This document shows positions 50,813-57,861 of a DNA stretch of 64,000 nucleotides, piece after piece; the first letter of the stretch is position 1, and each line of letters opens with the position of its first letter. Origin of the DNA: Mycolicibacterium moriokaense (GTDB lineage Bacteria; Actinomycetota; Actinomycetes; Mycobacteriales; Mycobacteriaceae); the NCBI RefSeq assembly GCF_003347205.1, contig NZ_QQBJ01000015.1, positions 1 through 64,000 on the forward strand. The letters run 5' to 3'. The notes below the pieces were generated by a model that saw only the letters and a program-made list of their open reading frames with translations, was not told the origin of the DNA and did not search any database. A program made the translations under genes and the position numbers.

Positions 50813-51768
50813 GACTCGCCTCCGATGGTGTCGAGGATCGTCTGCCAACGATGGCGATACGTGTGATGATCCTTCACGTGCTGTTGGCCGGCGCTTCTGA
50901 TCCGCTCCCGTTCGTCGTCGTGGACGAGGTAATAGTCGATCAGATACTTGAGTTGGTCGAAGTCGCCGTAGTCGTAGAACACCAGGTGCTCGCGGTCGGT
51001 GAAGTGTTCATCCATACCTTTGATCCGTGGATGGATCATGAAGCCGCCGCGTCCGAGCGTCTCGTAAACCCGATCTGACCAGTAGTACGGATAGTCAAAG
51101 CCGATACAGAGCGTGTCACCGACCGCGATCTTCGAACTGGCGTAGAGCCGATTGAGGTCATCCCCTCTCGTGGTCTTGACCTGGCCGTCGCCACCAACAT
51201 GGGTGAAACGACTGCCGTATGTCGTCCGCAACCAGTCGACCAGTTGCGGACGGTACGGCCATTCTGGGTGGTAGCCGCGTGAGCCGACGAAGATGACATC
51301 GTTGCCATTGGATGATGGGTTCTGGTTGATGTAGCACTCAGCGTCATAGACAGCAGCTGGTAGATAATGCCCCTTGACATTGGTGTTCTTGTTGAACCAG
51401 TCGGCCATGAGTTTATCGACGGTAAAGAAGTGACCGATGGTCCGATAAAAGCTATCTGTATCGAGATCTTGCTGCCGCTTCAGACCAAACCAGAGATCAA
51501 GGTGATAGGTCAGCGTCGGGATACCGCGTTCCGCCAGCTTGGGAAGTATGGCGTCTCGACCATAGGCAGATCCATCTGGCGTACTCCAGCCATGTGTATG
51601 GACCCAAACAAGCAGGTCAGACAGCATACCCTGCTCGACGACAGTATCCGCGTTATTGTGCCCTTCTTGAAGACGTATTACCTGGTGTCCTAGTGCTTCG
51701 AGGCTATTGGCGTGGTGGTTCTCAGAGCTATAGGAGACACCGAAGTTACCAACGAAGGCGATTTTCAC
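50809..51768 (-). CDS. CgeB-like glycosyltransferase
   Basis: 319 residues: KIAFVGNFGVSYSSENHHAN, LVWVHTHGWSTPDGSAYGRD, DVIFVGSRGYHPEWPYRP and the C-terminal VGDTLCIGFDYPYYWSDRVYE with RGGFMIHPRIKGMDEHF, the pattern of the CgeB/YkvP family. First transferase of the block. Confidence 0.8.
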   Translation of the reverse strand: MKIAFVGNFGVSYSSENHHANSLEALGHQVIRLQEGHNNADTVVEQGMLSDLLVWVHTHGWSTPDGSAYGRDAILPKLAERGIPTLTYHLDLWFGLKRQQDLDTDSFYRTIGHFFTVDKLMADWFNKNTNVKGHYLPAAVYDAECYINQNPSSNGNDVIFVGSRGYHPEWPYRPQLVDWLRTTYGSRFTHVGGDGQVKTTRGDDLNRLYASSKIAVGDTLCIGFDYPYYWSDRVYETLGRGGFMIHPRIKGMDEHFTDREHLVFYDYGDFDQLKYLIDYYLVHDDERERIRSAGQQHVKDHHTYRHRWQTILDTIGGES

Positions 51769-51956
51769 TGATGGCTCTCCGTTGTTATGACTACCTCAAC
51801 AGTTACCTCTCTTACTGGCATTTCGGCGCCGATAAGTTTCCGATTGTCATTAAAGCCATACACATACGTTTTGCCGGTCTCAATGTCTCTGGCTAATCGT
51901 CTCAATGATTCTACGATGAGAATCTTCGATTCCTCAGAATTTAAGACTTTCGCCAC
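51765..51956 (-). CDS. Small late protein, first gene of the late operon
   Basis: 63 residues, four-base overlap with the glycosyltransferase. ILIVESLRRLARDIETGKTY. Ribosome site GGAGG about 12 bases upstream. No family recognised. Confidence 0.55.
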   Translation of the reverse strand: MAKVLNSEESKILIVESLRRLARDIETGKTYVYGFNDNRKLIGAEMPVREVTVEVVITTESHQ

Positions 51957-51979
51957 TTACACCTCCATCCCACAACAAA

Positions 51980-52009
51980 CCCCCGCACTACCGCCAGGGA
52001 ATGCGGGGG
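51980..52009. promoter_or_regulatory. GC-rich hairpin in the leader of the late operon
   Basis: CCCCCGCA and TGCGGGGG form a perfect 8-bp stem with a 14-nt loop. In minus orientation it is followed by TTTGTTG and then by the late operon start at 51956. It could be an attenuator for the late genes, or a terminator for transcription arriving from the right. Confidence 0.5.
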
Positions 52010-52086
52010 TCAATAATGTTATCGAGTTATAGTGTCTGGCGGTCATTACATAATCAGTTAAGCACGTCATTGTCTATACGTAAACA

Positions 52087-52115
52087 TTGACTTTTTAAGC
52101 GTTAAATGTTATATA
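52087..52115 (+). promoter_or_regulatory. Sigma70-like promoter
   Basis: TTGACT, 17-bp spacer, TATATA: the clearest vegetative promoter in the window. It would start a transcript around 52,121-52,124, just before ATG 52126, implying leaderless translation. Confidence 0.75.
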
Positions 52116-52125
52116 TAGTAGTGAA

Positions 52126-52239
52126 ATGATCGTAAAACGAAATAACCACATCGACTTACGTTATACGGCCAAACTGGCACTTATGCCACACGTGGTCGCA
52201 GCGGGAAATGCCATCGATAATTTCTTCATCAATCACTAA
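52126..52239 (+). CDS. 37-residue candidate leaderless peptide
   Basis: ATG lies within a few bases of the predicted start of the transcript from the promoter at 52087. The product begins MIVKRNNHIDLRYTAK; it ends in NFFINH. Reported because leaderless mRNAs are common in mycobacteria. It might be a regulatory leader peptide for 52284. Not recognised. Confidence 0.4.
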   Translation: MIVKRNNHIDLRYTAKLALMPHVVAAGNAIDNFFINH

Positions 52240-52283
52240 CCCTATTGCAAATATGTAGCTAGTGTGCATAAATAGGGATACAT

Positions 52284-52694
52284 ATGAAAACCGCCAGTAA
52301 ATCAGAAATCTTTATATCAATCCTGATCATTATGGTTGTAGGTGCTGTTATATATTCGGCAGTCAACCTACTGACAGCACAGAAGCCTCCTGTTCGCGCC
52401 ATAACAGTCGAGACGGCAGTTGCACCGGTTGAAGCACCAGAAGCCGCCACACAAGACGTGACGACGCCTGTGAGTGATATTCCTGCTGATCAGACGCCAG
52501 CAGCAGCCCAGCAAGATGGTGCCCTACCTACTGCACCCGATGCGCCTATTGAACCAGCTACATCTGATCCAACGCTGGCCACCACGACTGATCCTGTCGA
52601 ATCACCGAGCCCGAGCCCAACACCTGAAACAAGAGCATCACGAATCATTGTCGAATACACACTTACCCAGCATGGGTTCGTACCATCTAACTGA
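52284..52694 (+). CDS. Membrane-anchored Pro/Ala-rich protein
   Basis: 136 residues: basic start, one membrane segment (IFISILIIMVVGAVIYSAV) and a long Pro/Ala/Thr-rich extracellular stalk (ATTTDPVESPSPSPTPETRA). The short C-terminal part (RIIVEYTLTQHGF) is structured-looking. Probably exposed outside the host membrane; could modify superinfection. Confidence 0.6.
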   Translation: MKTASKSEIFISILIIMVVGAVIYSAVNLLTAQKPPVRAITVETAVAPVEAPEAATQDVTTPVSDIPADQTPAAAQQDGALPTAPDAPIEPATSDPTLATTTDPVESPSPSPTPETRASRIIVEYTLTQHGFVPSN

Positions 52695-52772
52695 CACAGT
52701 GGATCGCTGCTAAAACTTAGCATCATGAATCGTGAGCTTGCCTCGTTTATTCACCATCGGGATAATTGACTA

Positions 52773-52919
52773 ATGCGATACGTCTTTTATCTCTTGCTGG
52801 CCTATGGCGTCTATAGCATCGTCCCGATGAACGCCGTGGGCCATCTTCTTTACTGGCCGATGATCGGCTTGCTGTTCGGCATCGTGCTGCTGGCCAAGAT
52901 CATCTGTGCGATCTTCTGA
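52773..52919 (+). CDS. 48-residue membrane protein
   Basis: Two hydrophobic segments (YVFYLLLAYGVYSIVPM; YWPMIGLLFGIVLLAKIICAIF). Its TGA overlaps the next ATG (TGATG), indicating coupled translation. Function unknown. Confidence 0.55.
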   Translation: MRYVFYLLLAYGVYSIVPMNAVGHLLYWPMIGLLFGIVLLAKIICAIF

Positions 52920-53164
52920 TGAAACGCTTCCATGACTGGCTGTGGCTACTGTGCTACGGGCCTCACGACCGCCTGGGGACGCTACGACGACGCATCGTGC
53001 TGTCTCTCGTTATCAGTATTGAACTACTGATCTGCTGGATGACCTATATGTTGGCTATCGTCGCTGCGCCCTATCAAACACTAGGATGGACAATCTATTG
53101 GGCATTTATCATGTCTTTTATGGCCACGATCTATCCGCCGATTATGTCACGATTATTCAACTAG
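52919..53164 (+). CDS. Small two-pass membrane protein
   Basis: 81 residues: basic amphipathic N-terminus (FHDWLWLLCYGPHDRLGTLRRR) and two membrane segments (VLSLVISIELLICWMTYMLAIV; WTIYWAFIMSFMATIY). Coupled to the preceding gene. Converges with the ArdC-like gene, overlapping by eight bases. Confidence 0.6.
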   Translation: MKRFHDWLWLLCYGPHDRLGTLRRRIVLSLVISIELLICWMTYMLAIVAAPYQTLGWTIYWAFIMSFMATIYPPIMSRLFN

Positions 53165-53981
53165 CCAGTGGTGCTTCGATGCTCGCATCATCAGTTGGCG
53201 CATAACCGGCATTCAAAATAGTGTCGACTATCTTGAAGATCTTGCGGATGCTGGTGTCGGGTGGCCTATCGCCACGCAACCAGCCCTGGATGTATGCCCT
53301 GCTCTCTTCAGCATTGAACGGTAGCTCTAATTCGTTCATGAGCAGGTATGACGACCCTTCTGCCTCGAACTCATACAGGCCACGATGCTGACGGTAATTT
53401 TCGTGCGCTTCGGCTGTCGTGTGTCCACCAACAACGTGTGCTGCTTCATGGAAGAACGTCGCTTCCGGCTCGACGGCCATCGGGTTAATGGCAACGTCGA
53501 GCCCGACACTGTAGCCCTGCGTGTTCCCATCAATGGACGCAAAGCTGACCAGGTTGATACCGAGCGCACCGAGCGCCCGCTCTCTGCTCCAGTCTTTTGG
53601 CTCGACTTCTGGAAGTTTGTCGCCTTCTGTCTGGCTGTACCCAAACGCCCCCTTAACTCCTTTAAACTTTGTGATCGTCCTGGGATTGCCCTCGTCGTCG
53701 AACTGATCTTTGAGCTTCACGGTGATGGGCCTCAAGATGTAATAACCAGTACTTCCCTTCATTACCTGACGCCCTAATGCCTGCCAGCGCTTGTAGCTCG
53801 CCACCGGCTCCCTGACGCCCTGCTGAAGCAACCACAGCCGATTACTGAAGCTGTAGTTGTAAAATTGGTTGTAGGTATCCCCCATGCGCCCTGGTGCGGT
53901 GAGCGCTTCTTCGAGTAGTTCATTCCACTCCGGTTCTGGTGGCGCTTCGTTCGGCGCTTTGTTGTATCGCCGGTACGCCAT
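53157..53981 (-). CDS. ArdC-like antirestriction protein with metalloprotease motif
   Basis: 274 residues. N-terminal ArdC-type region (YNQFYNYSFSNRLWLLQQ, VASYKRWQALGRQVMKGSTG, ILRPI), then a zinc-peptidase-like domain with ATFFHEAAHVVGGHT (HExxH) and FEAEGSSYLLMNELEL. ArdC proteins protect incoming plasmid or phage DNA against restriction. The gene is adjacent to a small helical protein, probably co-transcribed. Confidence 0.8.
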   Translation of the reverse strand: MAYRRYNKAPNEAPPEPEWNELLEEALTAPGRMGDTYNQFYNYSFSNRLWLLQQGVREPVASYKRWQALGRQVMKGSTGYYILRPITVKLKDQFDDEGNPRTITKFKGVKGAFGYSQTEGDKLPEVEPKDWSRERALGALGINLVSFASIDGNTQGYSVGLDVAINPMAVEPEATFFHEAAHVVGGHTTAEAHENYRQHRGLYEFEAEGSSYLLMNELELPFNAEESRAYIQGWLRGDRPPDTSIRKIFKIVDTILNAGYAPTDDASIEAPLAS

Positions 53982-54326
53982 CTACTCTTCGTGCTCCTGG
54001 CGATGAGCGACGCGGCCTGGATGGCCTTCGGTATCATTTCGCCGTTCTTCGGCCACCAGTTCATCAGCAGCTTCTGCGATGTCATCGATCTTGTCTTTGA
54101 ACTCAACGGCTACCTCAACAAGCCAGTGGGCGGCACTTTGGATCTCTTCAGTAATGTACTGCCGTTGATGAATCGATAGTTCGGATCGATTCTCCCGGTA
54201 GCGCTTGATCTGCTCCTGGATCTCTTCAAGGTTCTCGTGGGCCTCCGATAGATCGGCGGGCACGGCTTCAATTCCCTGCGTGATGCGTGCTACTGGATCA
54301 ATTCGTGTAACGGTAGGACGTTCCAT
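53982..54326 (-). CDS. Helical protein upstream of the ArdC-like gene
   Basis: 114 residues, strongly acidic coiled-coil content (LSEAHENLEEIQEQIKRYRE; VAVEFKDKIDDIAEAADELV). Ends immediately before the ArdC-like start. Possibly a partner or chaperone of it; no family recognised. Confidence 0.55.
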   Translation of the reverse strand: MERPTVTRIDPVARITQGIEAVPADLSEAHENLEEIQEQIKRYRENRSELSIHQRQYITEEIQSAAHWLVEVAVEFKDKIDDIAEAADELVAEERRNDTEGHPGRVAHRQEHEE

Positions 54327-54363
54327 ATTTGGGATTAGTTAAGCACGGACAAAATAAAAAAGC

Positions 54364-54378
54364 CATAGGGACCCCCTA
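54364..54378. repeat. 15-bp direct repeat, left copy
   Basis: CATAGGGACCCCCTA, identical to 54770-54784. The pair brackets the HNH nuclease gene. The repeat contains an internal 5-bp palindrome (TAGGG/CCCTA). Confidence 0.8.
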
Positions 54379-54384
54379 CCGCAG

Positions 54385-54750
54385 TCACCAACGTGCTTTA
54401 GTACGTAATCGGTGGCAGTTAGCGCACACGACATCACACTTCGCAACCTCAGCCAGCACGACTTCGAGGGGCATACCCAGCATCTGAGAGACGTGTTTTA
54501 GCTTGACACCGCGCACATGGTCGAAGTCCATCACGTAAGGGTCATAGGTATTGCCGCAATCGGCGCAGGGTACTGATTTAAGCTCGTCGAGCTTCTCTTT
54601 CATCTTACGCTTACGGCGGTTGATATAGCGGAGCTTATTAGCATTGTTGGATACTCGATTGAGGGATTTCCACGTTAAACGGTTGCACTTGCGGGAGCAG
54701 TACTGTCGCTGTTTTCCTGTTAGTAGTGTGTTACATTTAACGCAATTCAT
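54385..54750 (-). CDS. HNH endonuclease
   Basis: 121 residues. N-terminal zinc ribbon (CVKCNTLL, QRQYCSRKC), a basic helix (RYINRRKRKMKEKL), and the HNH core CADCGNTYDPYVMDFDHV with CANCHRLRTKARW. Free-standing HNH nucleases of this size act in homing or in packaging. The gene is bracketed by 15-bp direct repeats and lies next to the structured RNA region, far from the terminase, so homing-type insertion is favoured. Confidence 0.88.
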   Translation of the reverse strand: MNCVKCNTLLTGKQRQYCSRKCNRLTWKSLNRVSNNANKLRYINRRKRKMKEKLDELKSVPCADCGNTYDPYVMDFDHVRGVKLKHVSQMLGMPLEVVLAEVAKCDVVCANCHRLRTKARW

Positions 54751-54769
54751 CTATAAAGGAAGTTTAACA

Positions 54770-54784
54770 CATAGGGACCCCCTA
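54770..54784. repeat. 15-bp direct repeat, right copy
   Basis: CATAGGGACCCCCTA, same orientation as 54364-54378. Confidence 0.8.
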
Positions 54785-54789
54785 TCCCT

Positions 54790-55615
54790 GCGATGGGGGA
54801 CGTATTCACCAGACCTTGCAACTGTTCCCTGCGCTTCTTTCCATCTACCGAGTACTCAGGGGAACGTACCGCACAGTAATAACACCGCATAGGCCAGGTC
54901 GACGTAATAGGGGTCAGTGAGTAGCGGCGCTTACATCCTGTTTTCCGAGTACTTACATGGTTTCCATCACTCATCAGAGGTAGAATTTACATATTCATCG
55001 GTATCGCCGTTACATATCGTTGCCTGGACTTAGCGCTATCATCAAGTGCTATCCAACAGTTTTATTCAGAAGCAAGTACGGTTGAGAGAGCATGAGCGTG
55101 ACCATAAGGCGTAAGCTAGCATACCTTATAGCCACCCTGCTGCTCTCTCGCGTACTGGCAACGTCTTGTATGTCGAAACACAGTGAACACGTTACCAGTG
55201 TGCTAAATAGCCTATCCGACAGGTATTCCAACCTGGACTAGTATCTGTTTTGTCGGTCTACTTATCTAGCTTCGACTGTATAAGCACGAATCGAACGTGT
55301 CCTCGGCTTCATCACCCGCGTGCTACCAATTACACTAACTTATACAGCCGTACTTGCTTCTGAATGTTATAGACAGACCGCGGCGGGTAAGGATTACTAG
55401 CTTTACCATTTGGGTCTTGCCGGCCTGACTCACCATACTCTACGGCTTCCTTCGGGTTCAAAAACTTTCAACCCAGGACTCCCGTCGCAGACTGTCTAGA
55501 ACGAAGACTGTAAACTTTTTGTTGTCAAGGTATTGCGCTAAAGAACTTTCTTTGAGATAATAGTAACATTATTCAAGACAAGCGATGAGATCCGGCACCT
55601 CGCCGGGTCTTTTCT
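54790..55615. ncRNA. Candidate large structured non-coding RNA with embedded tRNA-like domain
   Basis: About 0.8 kb without coding potential but with nested perfect or near-perfect long-range pairing: 55064-55081 with 55348-55365 (18 bp, perfect), 55084-55092 with 55141-55149 (9 bp), 55154-55163 with 55190-55199 (9 of 10), 55216-55221 with 55251-55256, 55371-55382 with 55486-55497 (10 of 12), and 54823-54830 with 54856-54864. Phage-encoded large ornate RNAs such as GOLLD and ROOL are of this size and can lie beside or contain tRNAs. Strand is undecided: the tRNA-like element reads on minus with TTGACA at 55523-55528, whereas a good terminator (55587-55618) points to plus. Confidence 0.6.
55276..55347 (-). 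tRNA. tRNA-like element lacking a normal anticodon arm
   Basis: On minus: a 9-bp acceptor-like helix CTGTATAAG/CTTATACAG, a D-arm-like GTGTAATTGGTAGCAC and a T-arm loop GTTCGATTC. The anticodon arm cannot be drawn canonically: CGG/CCG flanks GTGATGAAG, with no 7-nt loop closed by five pairs and no placement with a normal U33-anticodon. No CCA is encoded. It is probably a tRNA mimic inside the larger RNA; a degenerate tRNA is the alternative. Confidence 0.5.
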
Positions 55616-55618
55616 TTT
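55587..55618 (+). terminator. Rho-independent terminator, rightward
   Basis: ATCCGGC and GCCGGGT form a stem with a 5-nt loop, followed by TCTTTTCTTTT. No rightward protein gene ends here, so it most likely ends a rightward non-coding transcript crossing 54.8-55.6 kb. Confidence 0.7.
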
Positions 55619-55680
55619 AACACACCGCCCATTTTGTATATTCAAGACAAAACGATTGGTAAATATCATTTAACCACGTC

Positions 55681-56169
55681 TCACGGATTTTGTGAAGCCT
55701 GATCCGCGGCGCTCTGCTTGCTATCGATAAAGTCTCTCAGTTGATCGACGTTATCTATCCACGTTAAAGAGAGGTTTGGTAGTGCCCCAGCGGACTGGAC
55801 TAAGATCCCCCCGACGCCGAGCAGACTTCTGAGAATGCCGGCCTGGCTGACAGTAACCTCTTCAATATCATTCCACGACACGTCCGACTGAACGTCCCAG
55901 AATAGCGTGTTGTATCGGCGTACATGAACGCCATCGGTATCCAGTCTCAGTTGTGCGCCCCAGTACACATACATCGAGACGATACCGACCAGGCCAACCA
56001 CGACGGCCATTACCATCGCCAGGAATACCACAAACGGCTCTGTTCCCGGCTGGCTGGCGATCACACTCCCTAAGTAGATCAGCAGTACCTCGACAAGTGC
56101 CACGGCAATGAAGATCAGAAACAGGCCGATAAACGAGCGCTTGATGGTCATGGGGATGGTGTAGGTCAT
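55681..56169 (-). CDS. Membrane protein with bacterial PH-like domain
   Basis: 162 residues from the ATG at 56169. Two hydrophobic segments (FIGLFLIFIAVALVEVLLIYLG; FLAMVMAVVVGLVGIVSMYVYW) followed by a bPH2-like domain: LRLDTDGVHVRRYNTLFWDV, SWNDIEEVTVSQAGILRSLL. Such proteins have unknown roles at the membrane. It borders the structured RNA region. Confidence 0.68.
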   Translation of the reverse strand: MTYTIPMTIKRSFIGLFLIFIAVALVEVLLIYLGSVIASQPGTEPFVVFLAMVMAVVVGLVGIVSMYVYWGAQLRLDTDGVHVRRYNTLFWDVQSDVSWNDIEEVTVSQAGILRSLLGVGGILVQSAGALPNLSLTWIDNVDQLRDFIDSKQSAADQASQNP

Positions 56170-56397
56170 TCTGTTCTTAACATGAAGTAATGCTTGTGTT
56201 TCGTCAATGGGCAGATTTATAGTAACTAGTAAGCTAGTGAGCCGAGCTGGCACGCACCTTCCATAACCGAAAGTGTCACCGCGCCATCTTATAGCAATGC
56301 CCGGTAGACGGTTTCAAAACACCTCCCAAAAAACTCTACCTCACAACACAATAAGTCTCTCAATACTTGAAGACCAACACGACAGATATAAATAACT

Positions 56398-56434
56398 GAA
56401 CAGTCCCGTCCATCAGCAGCGGGGCTGTTCTTTA
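56398..56434 (+). terminator. Hairpin terminator
   Basis: GAACAGTCCCG and CGGGGCTGTTC (one G-T pair) with CTTTAT following. Lies in the gap between the PH-domain gene and the small ORF at 56465; no obvious rightward gene feeds into it. Confidence 0.55.
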
Positions 56435-56464
56435 TATTGCGATTTCATGCCATAATGCAGGCAT

Positions 56465-56698
56465 ATGGACTCTTCCAACCCGGCATCATCTTTCCGCCCT
56501 CTTATAGGGAAGCGGTTCATTATTGATCAGACGCCGATAGATCGACCGCAGTCAGTGATCGAATATGATTTGTCTATAAATATGCGTCGGCATAAAGCGC
56601 TTTAAGGTGACTACTCACGTGAAGCTCGACGGCAACAACGGCGGCGGGATCTGAGCACTGGAAGACGCAAACCAAAACAAACTAAAGAGGACAGTTGA
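56465..56698 (+). CDS. Small ORF interrupted by an in-frame TAA
   Basis: ATG 56465 opens 46 codons (FRPLIGKRFIIDQTPIDRPQ is typical coding text) to TAA at 56603-56605. The same frame then continues for 31 codons (GDYSREARRQQRRRDLSTGR, KPKQTKEDS) to TGA 56698, which lies inside the following terminator. Both halves look coding, so this may be one 77-residue gene with a stop, a readthrough case, or a decayed gene. No family recognised. Confidence 0.4.
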
Positions 56699-56712
56699 TT
56701 CTGTCCTCTTTA
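56683..56712 (+). terminator. Strong rightward terminator
   Basis: TAAAGAGGACAG and CTGTCCTCTTTA form a perfect 12-bp stem with a 6-nt loop, ending in a short U-rich side of the stem. Overlaps the end of the small ORF at 56465. Confidence 0.7.
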
Positions 56713-56795
56713 CGTTAGCAGCCAGACTAGCCATCCAATGACCCTGTCCAGATGGTGCAGCTCGCCCGTCCTGGTGTTCGTGATGATGAAGCGAG

Positions 56796-57014
56796 TCATG
56801 CAGATTTTTCTATTGCCGCAATTGAGGCTTTTGCTTCTTCGATATTATCTGTTCCCAGTCGAATTAACCTATCTTCTTTCTCTATCCACAAACATTCAAT
56901 ACCATCACACCAATAAGTATTGTCTATTGTCTCGCCAAGTGAACCATCACTCTCGATTGTGCATCGAGAATATTCTCGAAGTTCGCCCGTAATTTCCCAG
57001 CCCTTATAAATCAT
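56796..57014 (-). CDS. Small early protein, unknown
   Basis: 72 residues from the ATG at 57014 with AGGAGA as ribosome site. MIYKGWEITGELREYSRCTI and ECLWIEKEDRLIRLGTDNIE look like a compact beta-alpha fold. Overlaps the end of the C2H2-finger gene. The upstream frame to 57125 is rejected. Confidence 0.6.
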   Translation of the reverse strand: MIYKGWEITGELREYSRCTIESDGSLGETIDNTYWCDGIECLWIEKEDRLIRLGTDNIEEAKASIAAIEKSA

Positions 57015-57186
57015 GACTTTTCTCCTGGTGCGTCTTGGCTTCCTGTACGTCATCAGTCTCGAATGGACAATCTTCACAAAAATAGTTACCAGTCGGTTTC
57101 GCCCAGTCTTCGTTGTGGCGAACAAATTCGTTGTTCAGGTCCCAGTATTCTGCGGTTTCTATCTCTTGGACGACGGTGTGTGCCAT
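57004..57186 (-). CDS. Small protein with a C2H2 zinc-finger motif
   Basis: 60 residues from the ATG at 57186. The C-terminal third reads NYFCEDCPFETDDVQEAKTH then QEKSH: Cys-x2-Cys followed by a helix with His-x5-His, close to the classical C2H2 finger. It may bind nucleic acid or protein. Overlaps the next small gene by 11 bases. Confidence 0.6.
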   Translation of the reverse strand: MAHTVVQEIETAEYWDLNNEFVRHNEDWAKPTGNYFCEDCPFETDDVQEAKTHQEKSHDL

Positions 57187-57224
57187 GGCGTTTCTCCCTA
57201 TTAAGTTTTGATATGAACGAGATT

Positions 57225-57404
57225 CTATATGTAGCACCAGTTGACTTTGGTGCCTACAACCTCAAACCTAACAAATACACCAGCTATCTCTGTTCGCACA
57301 GAGGTAGTGCTAGGTTTCACTTGGAAATTGTCCAGATGCGTGATCACGTGCGTCGGAAATCTTGACTGCAAAGATGCGCCGATTTGGAATGTTGTTCCAC
57401 TCAT
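57225..57404 (-). CDS. 59-residue early protein, unknown
   Basis: ATG 57404 with AGAGG upstream; MSGTTFQIGASLQSRFPT, then HLDNFQVKPSTTSVRTEIAG, beta-rich. Occupies the gap between two small leftward genes. A rightward frame in the same DNA is less likely given the leftward neighbours. Confidence 0.45.
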   Translation of the reverse strand: MSGTTFQIGASLQSRFPTHVITHLDNFQVKPSTTSVRTEIAGVFVRFEVVGTKVNWCYI

Positions 57405-57463
57405 TGATGTAATACCTCTTTTAAAATTTTAATTCTGCACAGTGTTGCCAAGCGGTAAACCGC

Positions 57464-57718
57464 TTAGGCGTTATTATCATCATCGAACATTGCATAATCG
57501 TTTGAGCTAGGTGCTTTTTCTCCCTCTATCGTATGCCAGAGGTCAGCGCTTGCCCTTGCGACACTTGATGTATCAATGACTAATACAAGCGAACCGTCCC
57601 GAACAACGTATTCCACCCCTGGATAACATTTGCTCTTCACTATCTCTAGGTGCTCTGTTACCTTTGGTTTTATTGTAAAGAGACTATGCTTGTAATTGAT
57701 AAGTTGATTGATTGTCAT
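57464..57718 (-). CDS. Small early protein, unknown
   Basis: 84 residues; YVVRDGSLVLVIDTSSVARA, acidic C-terminus DYAMFDDDNNA. Ribosome site GGGAGAAAATC upstream. In the leftward group of small early genes. No family recognised. Confidence 0.55.
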   Translation of the reverse strand: MTINQLINYKHSLFTIKPKVTEHLEIVKSKCYPGVEYVVRDGSLVLVIDTSSVARASADLWHTIEGEKAPSSNDYAMFDDDNNA

Positions 57719-57846
57719 CAGATTTTCTCCCTATTTATAACTTTAAACGGTACGGGTAGTGGGTTCCGCTTGCTCATGAGAGACTTTGAAATTGCGGTCT
57801 CATGCCTTGCCCGTACCTACTATTATTATCGCAAACTATTCGTATT

Positions 57847-57861
57847 TAGTCTACTACTAAA
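57847..57861. repeat. 15-bp near-identical direct repeat, left copy
   Basis: TAGTCTACTACTAAA, overlapping the 3' end of the Replic_Relax-like gene; second copy at 58854-58868 differs at one base. Confidence 0.6.

Noticed and set aside
57063-57365. Rightward 100-residue frame
   Set aside because: It is antisense to small leftward genes that have ribosome sites and coding-like sequence.
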